A DNA stretch of 64,000 bases from Hyphomicrobium sp. (GTDB lineage Bacteria > Pseudomonadota > Alphaproteobacteria > Rhizobiales > Hyphomicrobiaceae), in NCBI RefSeq assembly GCF_003987855.1, contig NZ_RXIZ01000013.1:115781-179780 (forward strand). The letters are read 5' to 3'. The notes beneath the pieces were generated by a model that ran no database searches, was not told the DNA's origin, and saw only the letters and a list, made by a program, of their open reading frames with translations. The position numbers were made by a program, and so were the translations under genes. Shown one piece after another: positions 47,236 to 54,899 of the stretch (position 1 is its first letter; every line of letters starts with the position of its first letter).

Positions 47236-47537
47236 GCGATTTTAGAACGATGCTGAAGTTTTGGGTGCCGTTCTTTGGAACCCGGCAGCTTCTAAAGCGC
47301 ATCGAAAAGCTCGAGCGTGAAGTGCATGAGCTAAAAAGCGGAGACGCGTCGTCGCTAACGCTTTACTATGAGGCTCGCATTGAGGCTTTATACGACGCGA
47401 TATGTCAGAGAATTTCTCTGGACAGTCCTGTTTTCGAAGGCGGAAAGATTCATCTCTCGCCCGATCATGTTTCTCCCGGAGTGAAATCCGCGAATAGCGC
47501 ACGAGACGGTTCGCCGACATCACAAGATCAGATGTGA
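47232..47537 (+). CDS. Small coiled-coil protein coupled to glycosyltransferase
   Basis: ATG at 47232 overlaps the preceding stop (ATGA). The 101-residue product has a hydrophobic start (LKFWVPFFGTRQLL), a heptad-like coiled coil (IEKLEREVHELKSG) and a Ser/Pro-rich end. Such short coiled-coil proteins occur beside glycosyltransferase genes, but no function is known to me. Its 3' end overlaps the convergent oxidase-lectin gene by 18 bases. Confidence 0.6.
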   Translation: MSDFRTMLKFWVPFFGTRQLLKRIEKLEREVHELKSGDASSLTLYYEARIEALYDAICQRISLDSPVFEGGKIHLSPDHVSPGVKSANSARDGSPTSQDQM

Positions 47538-50500
47538 TTGGTTCTCGAACGTGGCTGAAAGCGAGTTGATGTGGACTTGCTGAAGGTTGCTGCTGGCTGA
47601 GGTGCCGCCGGTGAAGCCGAGATAGGCGTAGTGCGATCCGCCCTCGTAAGTGGCGACGATGTCCTGGGTGAGAGTTCCCTTCTGAACACCGTCGAACCAG
47701 TAAGTGAGGGTGTGGTCTGTGGCGTCCCAACTGACGAGGACGTTGTGCCATTTGCCGTCAGTTACGTTGCCGTTGCCCAATCCCAGTTGATCGCTGATGC
47801 GGCTCGTCGCCACCGGCGCGCTGGTGTTGAAGAAATCGGTATGGTCCTGAGCAACATCGCCGTATGGCTTGTTTTGCAATGTGTCGAAAGCGATGCCCAA
47901 GCCGTTCTTGATGCCGACGGCTCCGTAGTTGGCGCCATTTCCGCCACGGGCGAAGCCGCCGCGCGGATCGCTCTGCAGAACGAATGCGACACCATCGCCG
48001 CCTTTGATCTTGGTGCCGAGATAAATATCGAACGAAACTTGGAAGTCGTAAGAGAGATCAACGCGCTGGTCGAGCATGACGGCACCAGCTTTCTTGGCAG
48101 CATTCGGAGTCAACGTGAAGGTGTGATGGATGCTATCGTAGGTGGCTGCTCCACTGCGGTAGGCTTTATTTGACAGAGCGATAGGATCTTGGATGTTGGC
48201 GTAGTTGCTGCTGACGTGATCGAAGTAGGCATCTACTGCGGTGACTCGCACCTGCTGAAGGTCGTGCGAGTTTCCGGCCGCGGCGGTAAAGCCGGCAAAG
48301 GCGGTGCTCTGGCCACCGAGATACTGCGAAACGATGTCGCCGGCGAGTGTACCGCTTAGAGTGCCATCAATCCAATAGCGAAGCGTGTGGGCTTGGGAAT
48401 CCCAGGTGACGCCGACCTGGTGCCAGCCGCCATCAACGATGTTGCCGATATTGGTCGGAGAGGTCAGCTGATATCCGCCAGCATCGGTATCAATGATGCC
48501 TGTGTGATTGTAAGCGGGCTCTTGAAGCGAATTGCGATAGGTATCGAACTCGATGGCGAGACCGTTCTGAATGCCGATCGCACCAAGGCTGCCGCTGATT
48601 CCCGTCCCAAGAGCGTTGGCTCCGCTGGGATCGTTGTGAAGGACGAAGGCCAGCCCGTCTGCCGGTTGCCCTGGTCCCATGTAGATATTGAAAGCGATGT
48701 TGAAGTCGTGCGTGAGATCAATCTTGTCGTTGAATGTTGCGCCGCCCGTCTGGCCGACGGAATCGGGCGTGAGGGTCAGCGTGTGGTAGGCGTCGCGGAT
48801 AGTCGCTGAACCGTTGAGCGTCATGTGCTGCGCGATAGAGGAAACTTCGAATATGCTGCCGTCGTGGGGATGCGGCGTCCCGGGAGGCGGTCCGACCTCG
48901 AGGGTGCCCGATAGTGAATTGAATTGTACCTGATGGATGCCGCTGATGCCGCCCGACGCGCCCGTCATGCCGAAATAGGCGAAGCTCGATCCACCGAAGT
49001 AACGCGCAAACTGCATAGAGGTGAGTTGGAGATAGCCAACCTGCGCGCCATCGTACGTGTATGTCAGCGTGAAGGACTGCGCGTTCCACGCGACCGCAAC
49101 GGAATGCCACTGCCCGTCGGTAAGATTGGCGATCGGTGTTTGACCGCTCAATCGATACGCGCCCGCATTGGGGTCCGTGGCGATTATCCCGGTATGGGGA
49201 GCGGCAATATCGCCGAGCGGAACGTTCTTGTATGTGTCGAATTGAATGGCGATACCGTTACGCAGTCCGGATGCACCAAGGCTGCCACCTCCACCGCCTA
49301 TAGCATCGTTGCCGAAGGCGTCGTTGTGGAGAACGAACGCCATGCCATCGCCACTGATTGCCTTCGCGCCGAGATTGATGCTGAAGGACAGATTAAAGTC
49401 GTGTGTGAGGTCAATGCGCTTGTCGCTCATCACCGCTCCGGTCTGCCCCGGGTTGTCGGTGTTGAGGGTATAAATATTGCTGCCGAAGGCGTGCGAAGCC
49501 GTTCCGTTCAGCATAAAGTTTGTGTCCGGTATGCTGGGTGCGGTCGTGTCCACTCCGAATTGGCTGATCTTGATCGTCGCAGCGACGGATGGGGTGCCGT
49601 TCTCGTTGTTCGCGAACAGCATCCAGTAGCCATTCGTCAAGGCGTTGACGTTTGGCGGAAGCGTAACTTGAAGCGTATGCGCATCGATGTGCGTGAAGGT
49701 GAGGCTGAAGGAGCGTTGCTCGGCATCGAAATCGTGCGTGGTTGAGCCGAACTTCACGAGTTCGAGCTTCTGAATCACATCGGCGTTGTCGAGTGAGATG
49801 GTGAAGGTCTGGCCTTGTTGAAGTGTCTTGGGCGCTTCCGTGATCACGGGACGATCGGTGCGCAGCGTGCCATCGGCGTTGAGAAGATAGCCCGGCGTAT
49901 AGATTTCGGAGTTGAGGTTCGTTAGCGGCCCTGGCGCCCCGCCGCCGGCCGAGAGCACGGTGCCGTCGGCGAGCAGGATTGCGGTCGAGTGGTAGAAGCG
50001 TCCGACCGCCGCGTTTGCGTCATTCGTCCAGTGGCCCGTTTCCGGGTTCCAGATCATGGCCTGGTTGGTTTGCGTGGCGACGCTGCCGACACCGCTGGCT
50101 CCGAGACCATTGCTGCCGCCCGTGAGTAGAATGGTTCCATCGGCAAGGTTGGTCAAGTTCGACCAGGCGCGGTTGGAGCCGACACCGTCCGTCTGCGTGA
50201 AGGTCGGCGTGCCGCTGCTGATATCCATGATCCAGGCGTTACCGAACTTATCGATCGTGAGGATCTTGTCCTGCGCGAACATAGTCGCAGGATCGTAGGC
50301 AACGGACTCAAAAGGCGTGTGGCCGAGTTGCGTGATGGTGCCGCCCCCGGTGGTGGTGATCTTGAAAATTGTTCCGGCGTTCTGGCCTTCGTTCTGGGCG
50401 GAGTAGCCAACCACCGAGCCATCGCTCGCTAGCCAAGCCCGCGGATAATACCAGTTGTTCGCGATGTCAGCGCTGGCAAGCCCCGGCATCGTTTTCCAAC

Positions 50501-50972
50501 CGGATCCGGTCGTGTAAAGCTCTGGCGTGCCGACGCCACGGTGTTTGGCGTCCGAGCCGCCAAGCACGAAAATGGTGCCGTCGCCGAGCGTGAGGGTCGT
50601 GGCGTACCAGCGCGAGTACTGAAGCGGTTGCGCCTTGTTGAGCGTCAACTGATCCGTCTGATAATCGAAGGTGTGCACATAGGGAACGCCACCATTGAAG
50701 TTCCCGAGCGTGCTCGCGTCGCCCCCGGTGATGATTATATGATCAGTAACCGGATCGATAACACAGCACGAGCAGAAGATGTTCGTGTTCTGGACGTAGT
50801 TGAGGGTGGTGTGAGTTCCCGTCCCCGGATCCCAAAGGTCGTAGAGCATGTGGCTGCCCTGCGCGCCGGCGCGGTCCGTACCGAACGTCAGGATCTTACC
50901 ATCCGGCGTCATGAGGGAATGGATCGCCACGATGGGCCACGGCGAGACTTGGCTCCAACTTCCTGCGCTCAT
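47520..50972 (-). CDS. Copper-radical oxidase (galactose-oxidase-like) with three C-terminal lectin repeats
   Basis: Residues 1-475 form a kelch-type propeller plus a DUF1929-like beta domain, as in galactose and glyoxal oxidases. All copper-site residues can be assigned: Cys67 (NIFCS), Tyr123 (RWYATT), Tyr327-His328 (RFYHST) and His413 (STTHDF); the 85-residue spacing between the two histidines equals that in galactose oxidase. The Cys and Tyr would form the thioether cofactor that oxidises primary alcohols or aldehydes and makes hydrogen peroxide. Residues about 485-692, 715-918 and 935-1143 are three legume-lectin/LamG-like repeats (DLTHDFN, DGMAFVLHND, GQWHSV). There is no N-terminal signal peptide, so export by the adjacent type I-like genes is plausible. 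No RTX repeats are visible. Confidence 0.88.
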   Translation of the reverse strand: MSAGSWSQVSPWPIVAIHSLMTPDGKILTFGTDRAGAQGSHMLYDLWDPGTGTHTTLNYVQNTNIFCSCCVIDPVTDHIIITGGDASTLGNFNGGVPYVHTFDYQTDQLTLNKAQPLQYSRWYATTLTLGDGTIFVLGGSDAKHRGVGTPELYTTGSGWKTMPGLASADIANNWYYPRAWLASDGSVVGYSAQNEGQNAGTIFKITTTGGGTITQLGHTPFESVAYDPATMFAQDKILTIDKFGNAWIMDISSGTPTFTQTDGVGSNRAWSNLTNLADGTILLTGGSNGLGASGVGSVATQTNQAMIWNPETGHWTNDANAAVGRFYHSTAILLADGTVLSAGGGAPGPLTNLNSEIYTPGYLLNADGTLRTDRPVITEAPKTLQQGQTFTISLDNADVIQKLELVKFGSTTHDFDAEQRSFSLTFTHIDAHTLQVTLPPNVNALTNGYWMLFANNENGTPSVAATIKISQFGVDTTAPSIPDTNFMLNGTASHAFGSNIYTLNTDNPGQTGAVMSDKRIDLTHDFNLSFSINLGAKAISGDGMAFVLHNDAFGNDAIGGGGGSLGASGLRNGIAIQFDTYKNVPLGDIAAPHTGIIATDPNAGAYRLSGQTPIANLTDGQWHSVAVAWNAQSFTLTYTYDGAQVGYLQLTSMQFARYFGGSSFAYFGMTGASGGISGIHQVQFNSLSGTLEVGPPPGTPHPHDGSIFEVSSIAQHMTLNGSATIRDAYHTLTLTPDSVGQTGGATFNDKIDLTHDFNIAFNIYMGPGQPADGLAFVLHNDPSGANALGTGISGSLGAIGIQNGLAIEFDTYRNSLQEPAYNHTGIIDTDAGGYQLTSPTNIGNIVDGGWHQVGVTWDSQAHTLRYWIDGTLSGTLAGDIVSQYLGGQSTAFAGFTAAAGNSHDLQQVRVTAVDAYFDHVSSNYANIQDPIALSNKAYRSGAATYDSIHHTFTLTPNAAKKAGAVMLDQRVDLSYDFQVSFDIYLGTKIKGGDGVAFVLQSDPRGGFARGGNGANYGAVGIKNGLGIAFDTLQNKPYGDVAQDHTDFFNTSAPVATSRISDQLGLGNGNVTDGKWHNVLVSWDATDHTLTYWFDGVQKGTLTQDIVATYEGGSHYAYLGFTGGTSASSNLQQVHINSLSATFENQSHLIL

Positions 50973-51317
50973 ATCGTCAGGTTCCTGCTATCGAAATGGG
51001 ATTTGGCCGCTAGCGATTTGCCGTCGGATGCGATGGCCCGCGCGCTTACGCGTTTCATTTTGGGTCAGAAGAAAATTATGTGTCGATGACGTTTCTAACG
51101 CTGCTCGGCTTCGACTTGAAGGAGGGCAAGCGGAAATGATTGCATTTTAAGTTAAGTTGAACCGTCACGCGCAGATGTTGATCTCGACTGTCTGTCGAGA
51201 CGAATGCGCGCGATTAACTTCAAATTGAATCCGTAATTGAAGCAAATCGGCAGAAAGATAATTCTACTTACCCGCGCCTCTTGATGCTTCCGCGGAGGAC
51301 AATCGGAGTACCGTCGC
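50973..51317. other. Divergent promoter region between oxidase-lectin and acyltransferase genes
   Basis: The stretch is more AT-rich than its flanks and must contain both promoters. I found no convincing operator or terminator in it. Confidence 0.45.
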
Positions 51318-52001
51318 ATGCTGAGCAATGAAGTGGTCGCGAACAATCGTCCGGCGAGCGCAGGCATCGCGCCTCAAAACTCAGATGAAGCGATGCAGGG
51401 GCGGCGAGCGATCATGAACTCATCGATGGCATTGGCTCAAATCGTAAAGCTCATGCTGCAGTCGCCGAACCACCGCAACTTTAGCTTATCCGATCTGGAA
51501 TGGATGGTGCTGCCGGCATTGAGCACGGGGCAACTCGCGATGGCCGAAACGCGGCCTGACGACGCCGGTATTCGCCAGCCGTTGGCCGTGTTGTTCTGGG
51601 CGTCCGTCTCGCCCGAGATCGATCAGCGACTGTCGGCGAATCTCGATGCGCCGGTGCGTTTGCGCCCGGATGAATGGCGATCCGGCGATATCCTTTGGAT
51701 CACAGACATGATCGGCGACATGAGCACCGGTCATGCGCTGGTAAAGAATGTCGTCGATAGCATCCTCGCGGGCCGCACAGTCAAGGTTCGCTCGATGGAC
51801 AGCGCAGGAAAGCGCATCGTCCTCGAAATCAATTCGGCCGGCGTGAAGGTTCTCGCGCCAGCTTCGTCGGAATGCTGCAGCAGCCATTCCGGCTCATTTC
51901 CTCCGAACGGCGTGCTTTGTGCATCCTGCGTCACGACCGGATGCACGGGCCGCTGCCGTCAGGGGAAGACTGCCGCGGGAAGTCATCCTGCAAATCATTA
52001 G
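51318..52001 (+). CDS. RTX toxin-activating lysine acyltransferase family (HlyC-like)
   Basis: Residues 35-160 match HlyC-type enzymes, which transfer a fatty acyl chain from acyl carrier protein to lysines of a secreted protein. The catalytic-histidine motif is SPNHRNFSLSDLEWMVLPAL (His52), then VLFWASVSPEIDQRL, the signature RLRPDEWRSGDILWITDMIG with a candidate catalytic Asp130, and LAGRTVKVRSM. The C-terminal 45 residues are unusual, with seven cysteines and many serines and glycines, and may come from a frameshift or rearrangement. Usually the substrate gene lies next door; here that would be the divergent oxidase-lectin protein, although it lacks RTX repeats. Confidence 0.85.
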   Translation: MLSNEVVANNRPASAGIAPQNSDEAMQGRRAIMNSSMALAQIVKLMLQSPNHRNFSLSDLEWMVLPALSTGQLAMAETRPDDAGIRQPLAVLFWASVSPEIDQRLSANLDAPVRLRPDEWRSGDILWITDMIGDMSTGHALVKNVVDSILAGRTVKVRSMDSAGKRIVLEINSAGVKVLAPASSECCSSHSGSFPPNGVLCASCVTTGCTGRCRQGKTAAGSHPANH

Positions 52002-52049
52002 GGCGCTCGCCGGCAGCAGCTGGTACGACGCGCATGGGAGTTTACCGCG

Positions 52050-52375
52050 GTGTCGTATTCGGAGTGTCATCGCATCCTGCCGAGCACGTGGCGCTCTTCG
52101 CTGACCGAGGGCGTAATTAGCCTATTTAGCCAGCTTTCAGCTCATGCAGTCTGTGTTGTCGCCGCCTTTTTGAATCTTGTCATCGGTGGCGTTTCTTTCG
52201 CCATCGGTCATGATTTCTGGTCGACCCTCCTGCTCGGCACAACGATATATCTGACGTCTGTTGCGTTGCGTTGGCTATGGAGCGGAGATGCCCATCTTCC
52301 GAGCTTCGCCATGGGCGCGCTCGGACTTGGCATCGGTGTGCTCATTGCCTCGGGCATCGATGCAGCGCAGACGCA
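52050..52375 (+). pseudogene. Small membrane-protein segment, truncated
   Basis: This frame has two or three strong membrane helices (AHAVCVVAAFLNLVIGGVSF, TLLLGTTIYLTSVALRWLW, FAMGALGLGIGVLIASGI) and then, at about 52370, runs without a stop into a different frame that encodes the ABC fragment. I do not recognise the family. The abrupt change suggests a deletion joined this gene to the back half of an ABC transporter gene. Confidence 0.4.
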
Positions 52376-52888
52376 AAGCATATCGGCTATCTGGCGCAGG
52401 ACGTCCAACTTCTGGACGGCACCATTCGTCAGAATATCTCTCGCTTCCAAGCGGACGTTTCATCAGAGGCCGTCATTGCGGCGGCCGAACTGGCGGGTGT
52501 GCACGAGCTGATCTTGTCGTTTCCTGATGGCTACGAAACGGTTGTCGGCTCCGGTGGTATGATGCTGTCGGCGGGTCAGAAACAACGCGTGGGGTTGGCG
52601 CGAGCCGTCTATGGATTGCCGTTCCTCGTCGTGCTCGATGAACCCAATGCGCATCTCGATCGTCACGGAGAAGATGCCTTGGGTCTGGTATTGCGCAAGC
52701 TGCGCGCTGCGGGTTCGATCGTCGTCGTTGCCGCGCATCGTTCAGCGATACTCTCCGAAGTGAATAAGATGCTGCTTCTCGAGAACGGTCAGCCCGGCTT
52801 CTTCGGAAGCAAGGATGACGTGCTCGCACAACTCGCGGCGGCTACACGAAAACAAGCGGATCGAGGTCTTCATGTCGTTGGCGCATAA
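52376..52888 (+). pseudogene. Type I secretion ABC transporter (PrtD/HlyB-like), C-terminal ATPase fragment only
   Basis: The frame encodes only the last 170 residues of a type I secretion ABC protein: HIGYLAQDVQLLDGTIRQNI, the signature LSAGQKQRVGLARAV, Walker B FLVVLDEPNAHLD and the H-loop AAHRS. The Walker A motif and the six-helix membrane domain are absent; sequence upstream is unrelated. No start codon with a good site precedes it. Overlap with the HlyD-type gene by 17 bases preserves the normal hlyB-hlyD order. Secretion through this system would need another ABC subunit encoded elsewhere. Confidence 0.8.
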
Positions 52889-54197
52889 TCTTGAGAGTGC
52901 CGTCAAGAGCCTCAACCGGCACGCAGGGCTCGGGATTGCCGCCACGTTATTGGTCGTCGGCGCAACTGCGAGCTGGGCATCGCTCGCGCAAATCCAGGAC
53001 GCCGTCATCGCTCAGGGAACGGTGGCTGTGAACTCGCAAAAAAAGCGAGTCCAGCATCCCGACGGCGGAATTGTTTCGGAAATTAATGTCGACGATGGAT
53101 CGCATGTGGAATCGGGGGCGATCCTTTTCCGGCTCGACGGCAAGCAGCTTTCTGCCGATATGGGCACCTTGCGGCGGCGGATCTTCGAACTCGCCGCGCG
53201 GAGGTGGCGTTTGCAAGCGGAGCGCGACGGCAAGGGTGCACTTCCTGACTGGCTTCCTCCCAAGGAGGCTGGGGATGAGACGGGCGATGACCCGGACTTG
53301 AAGGCCGTGGCTGATGGACAACGCCAACTCTTCAGTACGAAGCTCGAGGTTATTAAGCAGCAGAAGGCTCAGCTCCGCGAGCAGATCAATCAGCTGCAAC
53401 AACAAGTTGTCGGTCTGAACTACGTCGAGGAGGCCCGCAACAAGCAGCTCGGCATCGCACGGCAGGAAATGGCGAAGCTTTCAGAGCTGGCGAAGACAGG
53501 ACTTGTTCCGCTTACGCGCTGGGGCCCAATTCAACGCGAGGAGGTGGGCCTCGTCGGCGAGGTCGGACAGGCGCATTCGGAAATAGCAAAGGCCAAGGGG
53601 CGCATTTCTGAATTGGAACTCAGGCTGATCGAACTCGAGCAGGATTATCGGAAGGAAGCTCTGGTTGATCTGCAAGCCGTGGAGGGCGAGCTCAGTCAAC
53701 TTGCTGAGAAGCGCAGCGCGATCCAGACGAAACTTCAGCGCCTGGATGTTCGCGCGCCGGCAACGGGTCGTATTCATGAACTCGCTGTTCACACTGTTGG
53801 CGGCGTTGTCGGCGCTGGTGATACGCTGGCCTACATCATCCCGGACAACGACAAACTCATCGTCGATGCGCTCGTTCCTCCCAAGGATATCGATCGTGTT
53901 CACAATGGTTCGCTGGCGCGTATTCGTTTCACGTCGTTCGATCGCACGACGACCCCGGAACTAAGAGGCACGGTGCTATGGATCTCTCCGGACCAGGAGC
54001 TGGTGGGAGAGTACAAGCGACCAGCCTTCCGCGTCCGCATCGACTTAGATCCGGAAGAAGTCGCACGGCTCAAGGATGCGAAGATCGGACCCGGCATGGA
54101 AGCGGAGGTCATGCTCACGGGCAGCGAGAGGACCGCTCTGAGCTTCATCATGAAGCCGATGACCGATCAGCTTCATCATGCGTTCCGCGAACGTTAG
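52872..54197 (+). CDS. Type I secretion membrane fusion protein (HlyD/PrtE family)
   Basis: ATG at 52872 follows GAGGT and gives 441 residues with the standard layout: a short cytoplasmic N-terminus, one membrane helix (about 18-38), a first beta half with the lipoyl-like DGGIVSEINVDDGSHVESGA, a long coiled-coil hairpin (about 130-280), the returning lipoyl half (RAPATGRIHELAVHTVGGVV), and a C-terminal beta barrel ending in KPMTDQLHHAFRER. This adaptor bridges the inner-membrane ABC transporter to the outer-membrane TolC channel. It is intact although its ABC partner is truncated. Confidence 0.9.
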   Translation: MSLAHNLESAVKSLNRHAGLGIAATLLVVGATASWASLAQIQDAVIAQGTVAVNSQKKRVQHPDGGIVSEINVDDGSHVESGAILFRLDGKQLSADMGTLRRRIFELAARRWRLQAERDGKGALPDWLPPKEAGDETGDDPDLKAVADGQRQLFSTKLEVIKQQKAQLREQINQLQQQVVGLNYVEEARNKQLGIARQEMAKLSELAKTGLVPLTRWGPIQREEVGLVGEVGQAHSEIAKAKGRISELELRLIELEQDYRKEALVDLQAVEGELSQLAEKRSAIQTKLQRLDVRAPATGRIHELAVHTVGGVVGAGDTLAYIIPDNDKLIVDALVPPKDIDRVHNGSLARIRFTSFDRTTTPELRGTVLWISPDQELVGEYKRPAFRVRIDLDPEEVARLKDAKIGPGMEAEVMLTGSERTALSFIMKPMTDQLHHAFRER

Positions 54198-54209
54198 CCC
54201 CAGCGATGA

Positions 54210-54827
54210 TCACTTAGCGGTGGCCTGTGCGGTTTTTATCTGATCGAGCGCCTTTTGAATTTGTGGGTCTAGTGGTGTGAGCTTACGCGCGGCCTCATAC
54301 GCGCTTATGGCTTCAGTCAGCATCCCCATGTTGAAGTACGACCAGCCCAGCATCTTCCAACCGTTGACGTCGTCAGGTTGCTTTTCCAGGCGCGCGGCAA
54401 GTTTCGCAATCATCGTATCGACATCGGGCAGCGCAGTGGATTCTGGGCGCGGTTCAGCAGGCTTCGATTGCGTATTGCCTTCAAGGTTGTCCGCATAACT
54501 GCGGAGCGCATCGAGCGCCGCCGCATCATCCGCAACGGAGCTGTTTTCGTCGGCGGACGTTGTGTTGAGCTGTGCGTTGCGGCCGGCGATCTCGATCGAG
54601 CTTCTTCCAAGATTGTTCTTGCTTTCGGCAAACAGCGCGAAGCATGACGCGGAGACTGCGGTGAGAACAAGCAACACGCTGACCGAGGTATAATTGCTCG
54701 TCGCCGCCCACCGCCTTGCCAACGCCAATGCTGGATGGCGTCCGTGGAACTTGATCCGAAACGACAGGAGGGCGACCGCGAGGAATAGCGCAAGGGTTCC
54801 AACAGCGACGGAAAACTCAATCTGCAT
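54210..54827 (-). CDS. CcmI/CycH-like TPR protein for cytochrome c assembly
   Basis: The 205-residue product has two membrane helices (about 7-24 and 46-66, the second in YTSVSVLLVLTAVSASCFAL), an acidic linker and a C-terminal TPR block (LEKQPDDVNGWKMLGWSYFN, AISAYEAARKLTPLDPQIQK). This is the plan of CcmI/CycH, which binds apocytochrome c and delivers it to the heme lyase. The chain is shorter than full CcmI. As the last gene of the minus-strand cytochrome group it is well placed to help heme attachment to its many CXXCH sites. No CcmF or CcmH is seen here. Confidence 0.65.
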   Translation of the reverse strand: MQIEFSVAVGTLALFLAVALLSFRIKFHGRHPALALARRWAATSNYTSVSVLLVLTAVSASCFALFAESKNNLGRSSIEIAGRNAQLNTTSADENSSVADDAAALDALRSYADNLEGNTQSKPAEPRPESTALPDVDTMIAKLAARLEKQPDDVNGWKMLGWSYFNMGMLTEAISAYEAARKLTPLDPQIQKALDQIKTAQATAK

Positions 54828-54899
54828 CCTCTCTGCTCCTTATTTATTCCCGCTCATCATCAAAATCAGCGAGCTTGCGAACTCGAGCCGAAACACACC

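Noticed and set aside
47520-50972. RTX calcium-binding repeats expected near an HlyC-type gene
   Set aside because: No GGxGxDxx-type nonapeptide repeats were found in the protein; the Gly-rich parts belong to lectin repeats.
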